Of a stretch of DNA of 14,032 bases, positions 6,955 through 13,349 are shown piece after piece. The notes beneath the pieces are model-generated. The model was not told where the DNA came from. It saw only the letters and a list, made by a program, of their open reading frames with translations, and searched no databases. Numbering within the stretch: the stretch's first letter is position 1; each line of letters starts with the position of its first letter. The translations under genes and the position numbers were made by a program. This DNA is from Acidimicrobiia bacterium (GTDB taxonomy: Bacteria; Actinomycetota; Acidimicrobiia; Acidimicrobiales; Acidimicrobilacustridaceae), in assembly GCA_018882825.1 (NCBI GenBank), contig VERC01000033.1, positions 1-14,032 of the forward strand, in the 5' to 3' direction.

Positions 6955-8364
6955 TCAGGCTGGCGGTTCCGACGGCCATCCGTGATGCGACCGTGTCAGC
7001 ATCGATGCCGACCTCGGACCCCACGTGCCCGGTTCGTACACCTCGACCGGTCGCACGTCGGTGAGGATCGGTTCGACGATGCGCCACTGCTCGAGCACGG
7101 TGTCCTCGCGGGCGAACAGGGTCGGGTCCCCCTTCATCGCCTCCTCCAACAACAACTCGTAGGGCTCGGGCCCGATGTCGGCTCGTTCGTCGGGCGGGGG
7201 AGCGAGCGTGATCGCCTGCGGCATCATCGTGTCGCCCGGTTCCTTGTGCAGCCAGGTGATGGCGGCGAAGTTCTGCGGCTTGGCCTCGATCCGCATCGAG
7301 TTGCGCGGGCAGTGCGTGTGCTCGTCGAGCCACAGCGGTCGCGGTGGGCTCTTGAACTCGATGGTCATCTCGGTGACCGTCTCGTGCAGCGCCTTGCCGG
7401 CGCGCAGGAAGAACGGCACGCCACTCCATCGGGGTGAGTCGATCTCCAGTCGCATCGCCGCGTACGTCTCGGTGTCGGAGTCGGGTCGCACACCGGGCAC
7501 GTCGAGATAGCCCCGGTACTGGCCGCGCACGTAGTGCTTGGGCTCGACGGCGCGGGTGGCGGTGAGCACCTTCGCCTTCTCGTCGCGCAGTGCCTTCGAT
7601 CCCTCGTTCACCGGCTGCTCCATCGCCAGCAGCGCCACCATCTGCAACAGGTGGTTCTGCACGACGTCGCGCATGGCACCCACCGAGTCGTAGAAGGCGC
7701 CACGATCCTCGACGCCGAACGACTCGGCCATGGTGATCTTCACCGAGTCGACCACGTTGCGGTTCCACATCGGTTCGGTGATGGCGTTGGCGAACCGGGT
7801 CACCAGCAGGCTGCGCAATGCCTCCTTGCCCACGAAGTGGTCGATACGGAAGATGGCCGACTCGGCGAAGTGTTCGTGCAGCGTCTCGTTCAACTCGACG
7901 GCCGAGTCGTGATCGCGACCGAAGGGCTTCTCGATGACCAGACGCGCTCCCTTGGCCAGTCCCGCCGAGGCGATGCCGTTGGCCACGGTGCCGAACAATG
8001 ACGGCGGGACGGCCAGGTGGAAGATCGGGTGTTCGCAGTTGCTGGCCCGCTCCCGCAGTCGCTCGAAGGTCGCCACCTCGGAGTAGTTCCCGGAGACGTA
8101 CGACATGTTGCGGGCCAGACGCTCGAACACGACTTCGTCGATGTCCTCGCCGTCCTCCAGCAATGCCTGACGAGCCTGCACCCGCAGATCGGCGTCGGAC
8201 CAGTCGGACAGGGCCACGCCGATGACGGGGATCCCCAATCGACCCCGGGCCTCGAGGCGGTAGAGGGCGGGGAACAGCTTCTTTCGGGCCAGATCCCCCG
8301 AGGCGCCGAACATCACCAGCAGGTCGGAACGAGGTGCATCGGCGGGGGTGGTGGTGAACGGCAT
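6955..8364 (-). CDS. zwf: Glucose-6-phosphate 1-dehydrogenase
   Basis: A 469-residue enzyme that oxidises glucose 6-phosphate to 6-phosphogluconolactone with reduction of NAD(P)+, the entry to the pentose phosphate pathway. The Rossmann loop is GASGDLARKK (20-29). EKPFGRD (145-151) and RIDHFVGKE (173-181; H176 and K180 substrate binding) match the family, though the usual text is RIDHYLGKE. QNHLLQ supplies the catalytic base H238. The C-terminal domain is complete. The start is set at the ATG at 8364, with GGAG 5 nt upstream, instead of an in-frame upstream codon at 8394. Other pentose phosphate genes (tal, gnd, opcA, pgl) that often flank zwf are absent. A histidine phosphatase gene follows in an operon. 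Confidence 0.95.
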   Translation of the reverse strand: MPFTTTPADAPRSDLLVMFGASGDLARKKLFPALYRLEARGRLGIPVIGVALSDWSDADLRVQARQALLEDGEDIDEVVFERLARNMSYVSGNYSEVATFERLRERASNCEHPIFHLAVPPSLFGTVANGIASAGLAKGARLVIEKPFGRDHDSAVELNETLHEHFAESAIFRIDHFVGKEALRSLLVTRFANAITEPMWNRNVVDSVKITMAESFGVEDRGAFYDSVGAMRDVVQNHLLQMVALLAMEQPVNEGSKALRDEKAKVLTATRAVEPKHYVRGQYRGYLDVPGVRPDSDTETYAAMRLEIDSPRWSGVPFFLRAGKALHETVTEMTIEFKSPPRPLWLDEHTHCPRNSMRIEAKPQNFAAITWLHKEPGDTMMPQAITLAPPPDERADIGPEPYELLLEEAMKGDPTLFAREDTVLEQWRIVEPILTDVRPVEVYEPGTWGPRSASMLTRSHHGWPSEPPA

Positions 8365-8392
8365 GATGACTCCGAAGGGCCGCGGGACGGCC

Positions 8393-8398
8393 AACCTA
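8393..8398 (-). promoter_or_regulatory. Probable -10 element of the zwf promoter
   Basis: On the minus strand TAGGTT lies 28 nt before the zwf ATG. It would give a 5' leader of roughly 20 nt carrying the GGAG ribosome site at 8370-8373. No clear -35 is seen. Confidence 0.4.
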
Positions 8399-8482
8399 GC
8401 CAGCGGCGTTCACCCCCGTCCGACCCTGTCGGAGTGAACCTCGTCGGTACGACGGGGTGTGTACCCCCTCGGCTGCGGTGCC

Positions 8483-8488
8483 TAGGAT
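8483..8488 (+). promoter_or_regulatory. Probable -10 element of the trkA operon promoter
   Basis: TAGGAT in the zwf/trkA divergent region predicts a transcript start near 8495, giving a leader of about 34 nt. That leader would begin with the inverted repeat at 8496-8513 and then the ribosome site. The hexamer belongs to the same TAGGNT group as the other promoters here. Confidence 0.4.
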
Positions 8489-8495
8489 CGGCGTC

Positions 8496-8513
8496 CGTGT
8501 CCGGACGGACACG
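8496..8513 (+). promoter_or_regulatory. Inverted repeat in the trkA leader (operator or 5' hairpin)
   Basis: CGTGTCC and GGACACG are perfect 7-bp inverted arms separated by GGAC. They start about where the transcript should begin and end 1 nt before the GGAGG ribosome site at 8515-8519. As RNA this is a stable 5' hairpin that may protect the message or tune translation. As DNA it is a plausible dimeric repressor site overlapping the transcription start. Confidence 0.45.
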
Positions 8514-8528
8514 CGGAGGTGGTGCAAC

Positions 8529-9200
8529 GTGCACGTCGTCGTCGTCGGATGCGGTCGGGTCGGTTCGGGGCTCGCCGCCACACTCGTCGAGCGGGGTCAC
8601 ACCGTCTCGGTGATCGATCGCAAGTCGTCGGCCTTCCGTCGCCTTCCCGATGACTTCCCGGGTGACACCATCGTCGGCGTGGGTTTCGACCGTGATCGGC
8701 TTCGGGCCGCCGGCATCGAGCGAGCGGGTGCGCTGGCCGCAGTGACCAACGGCGACAACAGCAACATCCTCATCGCCCGCACCGCCAACGAGTTCTTCAA
8801 GGTCGAGCGGGTGGTGGCCCGCATCTACGACCAGCGCCGGGCCGCCATCTACGAGCGCCTGGGCATCTCCACGGTGGCCACCGTGCGCTGGGCCATCGAA
8901 CGGGTGTTGCGTCGGATCGAACCCGATGTCGATGGTGTCGAGTGGGTGGATCCCAGTGCCAAGGTGTGTCTCGTCGAGCGTGTAGTGCCCAGCAGTTGGG
9001 CGGGCGCGCCGCTCACCGGGATGGAGACCGCCGGAGCCGCGCGGGTCGTCGCCCTCACCCGCCTCGGTGTCGCCCGGGTGATCGAACCGGCGATGCTGGC
9101 GCAGGAGGGTGACGTCGTGTGGGTGGCCGTCGACGGTGAGGGCATCGATGCCTTCGATCGACATCTGGCCGCCGGCCCCACCCCAGGAGGTTCGCACTGA
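8529..9200 (+). CDS. trkA: TrkA-family K+ uptake regulatory protein (CeoB-like RCK)
   Basis: A 223-residue cytosolic RCK protein, one of two gating subunits for a Trk/Ktr potassium channel. Residues 1-135 form the RCK-N Rossmann domain: G7-C-G-R-V-G12 and D30 at the end of strand 2 (SVIDR), a pattern for NAD(H) or another adenine nucleotide. A TrkA-C type domain follows (about 140-215). The stretch GDNSNI..RTANEFFKVERVVARIYD closely resembles mycobacterial CeoB/TrkA. The GTG at 8529 is chosen because it starts directly on the nucleotide-binding strand and has GGAGG 9 nt upstream. The stop overlaps the next gene by one base (TGATG), and AGGAGG near its end serves that gene. No membrane channel subunit is encoded in the window. 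Confidence 0.9.
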   Translation: MHVVVVGCGRVGSGLAATLVERGHTVSVIDRKSSAFRRLPDDFPGDTIVGVGFDRDRLRAAGIERAGALAAVTNGDNSNILIARTANEFFKVERVVARIYDQRRAAIYERLGISTVATVRWAIERVLRRIEPDVDGVEWVDPSAKVCLVERVVPSSWAGAPLTGMETAGAARVVALTRLGVARVIEPAMLAQEGDVVWVAVDGEGIDAFDRHLAAGPTPGGSH

Positions 9201-9868
9201 TGCGCATCGTGGTCGCAGGTGGAGGGAACGTCGGCACCTACATCGCCGGTGAGTTGCAGCGCTTCGGGCACGAGGTGGTCATCGTCGAGGTCGACCCGGC
9301 CCGCGTGGCCCGGGCCCAGGCCGACGGCGAGCCGGCCGGTGTCACCTGGCTGAACGTCGATGGGTGCGAGGTCTCGGAGTTCGCCCGGGCCGAGCCCGAT
9401 CGAGCCGACGTGGTGGTGGCCGTCACCGGTGACGACGAGGACAACCTCGTGATCTCGCTGCTGGCCAAGCAGGAGTTCAGCGTCCCGAGCGTCATCGCCC
9501 GGGTGAACAATCCCGCCAACGAGTGGATGTTCAACGAGACCTGGGGTGTCGACCGGTCGGTGTCGACCCCGCACCTGCTCACCGCCATGGTCGAGGAGGC
9601 CGTCACCGTGGGCTCGCTGATTCGGCTCATGACCTTCGGGGACAATGCCGCCCGACTCTCGGAGATCCGACTGGCCGAGTCCTGCCCGGCCAACGGCAAG
9701 CGCATCGCCGATCTGGGGTTGCCCCGCGAGTCGACGATCGTCGCCATCCTGCGCGAGGGCAAGGTGGTGATGCCCGGGGGCGACGTGGCGCTCTACGCCG
9801 GTGACGAGGTCATGGTGTTGGCCATGGTCGACTGCGAGGACAGGGTCCGCACCATCCTCATCGGCTGA
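9200..9868 (+). CDS. trkB: Second TrkA-family K+ uptake regulatory protein (CeoC/TrkB-like RCK)
   Basis: A 222-residue paralogue of the preceding protein and presumably its partner in a heteromeric gating ring. It has the RCK-N glycine motif G7-G-G-N-V-G12 and an acidic residue, E30, at the end of strand 2, then GDDEDNLVISLLAKQEF and VNNPANEWMFNETWGVD, a run very close to mycobacterial CeoC (TrkB). A TrkA-C domain (about 140-220) follows. The ATG overlaps the TGA of the upstream gene by one base and is served by AGGAGG at 9185-9190, 9 nt before it, so the pair is tightly co-translated. The gene ends at TGA 9866-9868, before the non-coding leader of the ATPase operon. The trkB name follows mycobacterial usage. 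Confidence 0.9.
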   Translation: MRIVVAGGGNVGTYIAGELQRFGHEVVIVEVDPARVARAQADGEPAGVTWLNVDGCEVSEFARAEPDRADVVVAVTGDDEDNLVISLLAKQEFSVPSVIARVNNPANEWMFNETWGVDRSVSTPHLLTAMVEEAVTVGSLIRLMTFGDNAARLSEIRLAESCPANGKRIADLGLPRESTIVAILREGKVVMPGGDVALYAGDEVMVLAMVDCEDRVRTILIG

Positions 9869-9873
9869 TTTTT

Positions 9874-9905
9874 CGCTCCCGGGGTCGGCGCCCGGGTCGG
9901 GAGCG
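9874..9905. terminator. GC-rich inverted repeat after the trkA/trkB pair
   Basis: CGCTCCC (9874-9880) and GGGAGCG (9899-9905) form a 7-bp stem with a partly paired interior (GGG with CCC). It starts 5 nt after the trkB stop. A T5 run precedes the hairpin on the + strand instead of following it, so this is not a canonical intrinsic terminator. It may still end the trk transcript before the next promoter. Confidence 0.4.
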
Positions 9906-9907
9906 GG

Positions 9908-9913
9908 CATACT
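9908..9913 (+). promoter_or_regulatory. Candidate -10 element for the riboswitch-ATPase transcript
   Basis: CATACT is the best -10 match just before the aptamer. It places the transcript start near 9919-9921, which would trim or remove the outermost possible P1 pairs (9916-9921). No clear -35 is seen, and the call rests mainly on position. Confidence 0.35.
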
Positions 9914-9915
9914 GG

Positions 9916-10057
9916 CCGGAGTGAGGGGAGTATCCCGTCACGGCGGTGTCGTCATCACGGAACGGGGATCCGTCCCCGGCCCCGGTGCCGCCGGCTCGGA
10001 CCTCCTCCACTCACCGGGTACCGGGGAGTGGAGGGTCGGGGTGGGAGAGACCTCCGG
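9916..10057 (+). ncRNA. yybP-ykoY family (Mn2+) riboswitch aptamer
   Basis: A structured leader in the 243-nt gap before the cation ATPase. It has the family's conserved 5' block GGGGAGTA (9925-9932), the GTCGTCA block (9948-9954) and the closing AGAGACCTCC at the 3' side (10046-10055). P1 can form in two registers: GAGG 9923-9926 with CCTC 10051-10054 (the family register) or CCGGAG 9916-9921 with CTCCGG 10052-10057. CCCGT 9934-9938 can pair with ACGGG 9962-9966. Peripheral hairpins are strong: GGGGA/TCCCC at 9964-9977, and a 9-bp stem of 10004-10012 with 10026-10034. This class is established as a Mn2+ sensor that usually turns on exporters and P-type ATPases. Assignment is by motif and pairing only, without a covariance-model search. 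Confidence 0.85.
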
Positions 10058-10107
10058 TCATCGGGCCATCGGCCCGGCGCGACACCGACTGCGACCAGAC
10101 CGGAGAG
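10052..10107 (+). promoter_or_regulatory. Riboswitch expression platform sequestering the ATPase ribosome site
   Basis: The 3' strand of P1, CTCCGGTC (10052-10059), is perfectly complementary to GACCGGAG (10098-10105), whose GGAG is part of the Shine-Dalgarno GGAGAG (10102-10107), 4 nt before the ATG at 10112. A 6-bp hairpin, CGGGCC-ATC-GGCCCG (10062-10076), lies in the intervening loop. P1 formation on ligand binding and ribosome-site pairing are therefore mutually exclusive, predicting translation ON with Mn2+. No U-tract is present, so a transcription terminator is less likely. Confidence 0.65.
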
Positions 10108-10111
10108 TCCC

Positions 10112-12892
10112 ATGTCCATCACCGCCGACCCTCGTGCCGATGCCGCCGATGATGACGGCACCCAATGGTGTGCCCTCGAGGCCGGTGCCGCCGCGGCGGC
10201 CCTCGGGGTAGAGCCGACGCAGGGACTGAGCGCCGGCGAGGTCGTCGAGCGCCGCGACCGGTTCGGTTCGAACCGACTGGCGGAACCGCCGGTGCGACCC
10301 AAGTGGCTGGTGTTCGTCGACCAGTTCCGCACCGGCATCGTCTACCTGCTCGGTGGCGCCGGTCTGTTGGCCGGGATCCTCGGTGACATCAAGGACCTCG
10401 TCGTCATCTTCCTCGTGCTCATCGCCAACGCCGTGCTCGGGTACGTGCAGCAGTCGAAGGCCTCGAACGCCCTCGCCGCACTGGAGCGGATGTTGGTCAC
10501 GAGGGTTCGGGTGCGACGCGATGGCGTGACCGACGAGGTCGACATCGACGAGTTGGTGCCCGGTGACGTGGTGCTGCTCGAGGCCGGCGACCGAGTGCCG
10601 GCCGACGGTCGGCTCGTCCTCACCGCCAACACGTCGATCGACGAGTCGTCGCTCACCGGGGAGTCGGTACCGGTCGACAAGCATGCCGATGCCGATGTGG
10701 CCGCTGATGCGGCGATCGGTGATCGCATCAACATGGCGTGGATGAACACGACCGTGGTGCGTGGTCGGGCCGAGATGGTGGTGACGGCCACGGGGATGCG
10801 CACCGAGATCGGTCGGGTGGCCGATCTGCTGGCCTCGGCCGAGACCTCGAAGACGCCCCTGGAGAAGCAGCTCGATCATCTCAGCCACCGTCTGGCGATC
10901 ATCGCCGGCGTCGCCGCCGTGGTGGTCTTCATCACGCAGTGGTTCATCGAGGGTTCGTTCCGCGACGCCATGCTCGGTGCCGTTGCCCTGGCCGTGGCGG
11001 CCATCCCCGAGGGTCTGCCCGCTGTCGTCACGGTCACCCTGGCCGTGGGCATCGCCCAGATGGCGAAGGAGAACGCGATCGTCAAGCGCCTCCACTCGGT
11101 GGAGACGCTCGGTTCGACGTCGGTGATCTGCTCGGACAAGACGGGCACGCTCACCATGAACCAGATGACGATGCGTGAACTCGACTGCGGTGGTGTCACG
11201 TGGCGGGCCGAGGGCGAGGGCTACGCGCCGGTGGGGCGCATCGTGGCCGAGGACGGCTCCGACCGAACCGCCGAGGCCCGGGGTCCGCTGTTGGTGGCGG
11301 CCCTGTGCTCCGACGCGGTGCTCATCGACGACGGTGGCGCGCCCGGGATCATCGGCGACCCCACCGAGGCGGCGTTGGTGGTGGCGGCGGCGAAAGTCGG
11401 GCTGGTGGCCCCCGACGAGCGCGGCCGTCGGCCCCGACTGGGCGAGGTGCCCTTCGACTCGGCCACCAAGTTCATGGCCACGTTCCATCGTGTCGATCCC
11501 GACGATCGGGGTTCCGACGTGATGGTGTGCGTGAAGGGCGCACCGGATGTGCTGCTGGCCCGCTCGACCACCCGCCGACTGGCCGACGGTTCCATCGCAC
11601 CGATCGACACGACGGCCCGTGACTCGTTGCAGGCGTCGAACCACGCGCTGGCCGCACACGGGCTGCGCGTGCTCGCGCTCGCCTCGCGCACGTTGCCGGC
11701 TTCGGAGGTGCTCGGCCCCGACGGCACCGTGACCGATCCCGACACGTGGGTCGACGGGCTGTGCCTCGAGGCACTGGCCGGGATCGTCGACCCGCCCCGT
11801 TCCGAGGCCCGCGACGCCATCGCCGTGTGTCGTCAGGCCGGGATCGACGTGAAGATGATCACCGGCGACCACGGTGTCACCGCCGGTGCCATCGCCGCGC
11901 AACTCGGCATCCGTGGCGAGGTGGTCACCGGCGACGATCTCGACGCCATGGACGATGCCGAACTGGCGGCCCGTGTCGCCGACATCGGCGTGTGCGCCCG
12001 CGTCGCCCCCGAACACAAGGTGCGCGTCGTCGAGGCCCTGCGTTCGCACGGGTCGATCGTGGCCATGACCGGCGACGGTGTGAACGATGCGGCGGCGCTG
12101 CGTCGCTCCGACATCGGTGTGGCCATGGGCATCACCGGCACCGAGGTCACCAAGGAAGCCGGCGACATGGTGCTCACCGACGACAACTTCGCCACCATCG
12201 TCGTCGCCGTGCGGCGCGGCCGGACCGTCTACGACAACATCCTCAAGTTCATCCGGTTCCAGCTGGCCACGTCGTTCGGTGCCATCTCCACCATCTTCGG
12301 TGCGTCGTTGATCGGTCAGCCCGTGCCGTTCACGCCGCTTCAGGTGCTGTGGGTGAACCTGATCGCCGACGGCCCCACGGCCATCGCCCTCGGTCTCGAC
12401 GCGCCATCCACCGGAGTGATGGACCGCAGCCCCGTGCCCGCAGGTGCGCGCATCCTCGACCGTGCCCGCTTCCTGCGTATCGCCTTCCAGGGCGTGGTCA
12501 CCGGTGTCGGAGTGCTCGCCCTGTACGCCTGGGCCATCGGCCACTACGGCGAGTCGGCGGAGAACAAGCCCATCGTCGCCATGACACTGGCCTTCACCGC
12601 CTTCGTGCTGGCCCAGGTCGTGAACGTGTTCAGCGCCCGCTCCGAGACCCGTTCGGTGTTCAGCCGCGACACGTTGACCAACGGGCGTCTGTGGGCCTCG
12701 GTCATCGGTGTGGTGGTGCTGCAGATCGTCATCACCGAGTTCGGCCCGGCCCGGGACCTGTTCGACACCGCGGCGTTGTCGTTCGGTCAGTGGATGCTGT
12801 GTCTGCTCCCCCCGGCGGCGCTGCTCGTGGCCGTCGAGGGATGGAAGGCCGGGGCTCGCCGTCGCCGTCGCCGCCCGGTGGAGGCGGTGTGA
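10112..12892 (+). CDS. P2A-type cation-transporting ATPase, probable Mn2+ (or Ca2+/Mn2+) exporter
   Basis: A 926-residue P-type ATPase. In order: N-terminal cation ATPase domain (about 15-85), M1-M2, actuator domain with T182-G-E-S185, M3-M4 with P299-E-G-L-P303, phosphorylation site D342 in SDKTGT, nucleotide domain (KGAPDVLL), T653-G-D-G-V-N-D659 hinge, then M5-M10. Ion-site residues are informative. The SERCA site II set is kept (E300; N749 and D753 in M6), but site I positions are replaced in M5 (S721 and A724 where SERCA has N768 and E771) and M6 (A752 where it has T799). The M5 text FIRFQLATS resembles PMR1/SPCA Ca2+/Mn2+ pumps. The ATG at 10112 has GGAGAG 4 nt upstream; an in-frame GTG at 10028 lies inside the riboswitch. 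The leader predicts Mn2+ induction. The stop overlaps the next gene's ATG (TGATG). Confidence 0.92.
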   Translation: MSITADPRADAADDDGTQWCALEAGAAAAALGVEPTQGLSAGEVVERRDRFGSNRLAEPPVRPKWLVFVDQFRTGIVYLLGGAGLLAGILGDIKDLVVIFLVLIANAVLGYVQQSKASNALAALERMLVTRVRVRRDGVTDEVDIDELVPGDVVLLEAGDRVPADGRLVLTANTSIDESSLTGESVPVDKHADADVAADAAIGDRINMAWMNTTVVRGRAEMVVTATGMRTEIGRVADLLASAETSKTPLEKQLDHLSHRLAIIAGVAAVVVFITQWFIEGSFRDAMLGAVALAVAAIPEGLPAVVTVTLAVGIAQMAKENAIVKRLHSVETLGSTSVICSDKTGTLTMNQMTMRELDCGGVTWRAEGEGYAPVGRIVAEDGSDRTAEARGPLLVAALCSDAVLIDDGGAPGIIGDPTEAALVVAAAKVGLVAPDERGRRPRLGEVPFDSATKFMATFHRVDPDDRGSDVMVCVKGAPDVLLARSTTRRLADGSIAPIDTTARDSLQASNHALAAHGLRVLALASRTLPASEVLGPDGTVTDPDTWVDGLCLEALAGIVDPPRSEARDAIAVCRQAGIDVKMITGDHGVTAGAIAAQLGIRGEVVTGDDLDAMDDAELAARVADIGVCARVAPEHKVRVVEALRSHGSIVAMTGDGVNDAAALRRSDIGVAMGITGTEVTKEAGDMVLTDDNFATIVVAVRRGRTVYDNILKFIRFQLATSFGAISTIFGASLIGQPVPFTPLQVLWVNLIADGPTAIALGLDAPSTGVMDRSPVPAGARILDRARFLRIAFQGVVTGVGVLALYAWAIGHYGESAENKPIVAMTLAFTAFVLAQVVNVFSARSETRSVFSRDTLTNGRLWASVIGVVVLQIVITEFGPARDLFDTAALSFGQWMLCLLPPAALLVAVEGWKAGARRRRRRPVEAV

Positions 12893-13302
12893 TGACCGCC
12901 GAGTCGCACGATCGGGAGTCGCACGACCGGCTGCGCGATCGCCTCGACCGTCTGGAGGACCTCGCCGTCGAGGTCGAGATCGAGACCGGTCGGCGCGAGG
13001 AGACCGTCGAGGAGGCCAAGCGCCACATCCTCGTGCGCATCGGGCGGGCGGCGGCCGGGTTCGTCGTCGTCCTGGTGGGCATCGCCCTGCTGCCCCTGCC
13101 CGGTCCGGGCACGCTCACGATCATCGCCGGTCTCGCCCTGCTCTCGTCCGACGTCCCCTTCGCTCGCAGACTGCTGCACCGTCTGCGCGACCGGTTGCCG
13201 TCCGATGAACAGGGCAAGGTCTCCCGGGGTGTGATCGTCCTGAGCCTGACCGGGAGTCTGCTGCTCACGGGCTTCAGCCTCTGGTGGTCACTCGGTCGCT
13301 GA
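12892..13302 (+). CDS. PGPGW-family (TIGR02611-like) membrane protein
   Basis: A 136-residue membrane protein. The N-terminus is strongly charged and likely helical or coiled-coil (about 5-50, rich in Glu/Arg/Asp). A helix at about 53-67 leads into PLPGPGTLTIIAGLALLS (68-85), the signature of the PGPGW / TIGR02611 group. The amphipathic segment FARRLLHRLRDRL follows, and a last helix lies at about 112-133, ending in a Trp pair. The molecular role of the family is unknown. Its ATG shares one base with the ATPase stop (TGATG), so it is co-translated and, by inference, comes under the same Mn2+ riboswitch. It could be an accessory subunit of the pump or a separate stress protein. Confidence 0.85.
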   Translation: MTAESHDRESHDRLRDRLDRLEDLAVEVEIETGRREETVEEAKRHILVRIGRAAAGFVVVLVGIALLPLPGPGTLTIIAGLALLSSDVPFARRLLHRLRDRLPSDEQGKVSRGVIVLSLTGSLLLTGFSLWWSLGR

Positions 13303-13337
13303 GTCCGCGTCGCGAGGCAGAGATGACGGCGACACCA

Positions 13338-13349
13338 ACGCCGCGGCGT
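13338..13349. other. 12-bp perfect palindrome between convergent genes
   Basis: ACGCCGCGGCGT is self-complementary and touches the stop codon of the minus-strand gene, in the 46-bp gap after the PGPGW gene. It is a possible weak bidirectional terminator, but a 12-bp palindrome in GC-rich DNA may also be chance. Confidence 0.25.

Noticed and set aside
6941-7768. An in-frame upstream extension of the histidine phosphatase gene across zwf.
   Set aside because: The extension overlaps the zwf coding sequence in another frame and is low-complexity. The family N-terminus starts at the ATG at 6940.
9869-9905. T-run and hairpin after trkB as a canonical intrinsic terminator.
   Set aside because: The T5 tract comes before the stem on the + strand. 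Only the hairpin is kept, with low confidence.
10028-10111. An alternative GTG start adding 28 residues to the ATPase.
   Set aside because: The codon lies inside the riboswitch aptamer. The ATG at 10112 has GGAGAG at good spacing, and the added residues resemble no pump N-terminus.
10058-12544. A very long open frame on the minus strand opposite the ATPase gene.
   Set aside because: Its translation is His/Arg/Gly-rich low-complexity text with no motif, while the + strand has every P-type ATPase motif. It is a mirror of GC-biased codon use.
11746-12891. A long + strand frame that runs into and is continuous with the PGPGW gene, suggesting a fused protein.
   Set aside because: Before 12892 it is Arg/His-rich shadow text of the ATPase in another frame. 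The true start is the ATG at 12892, with TGATG coupling.
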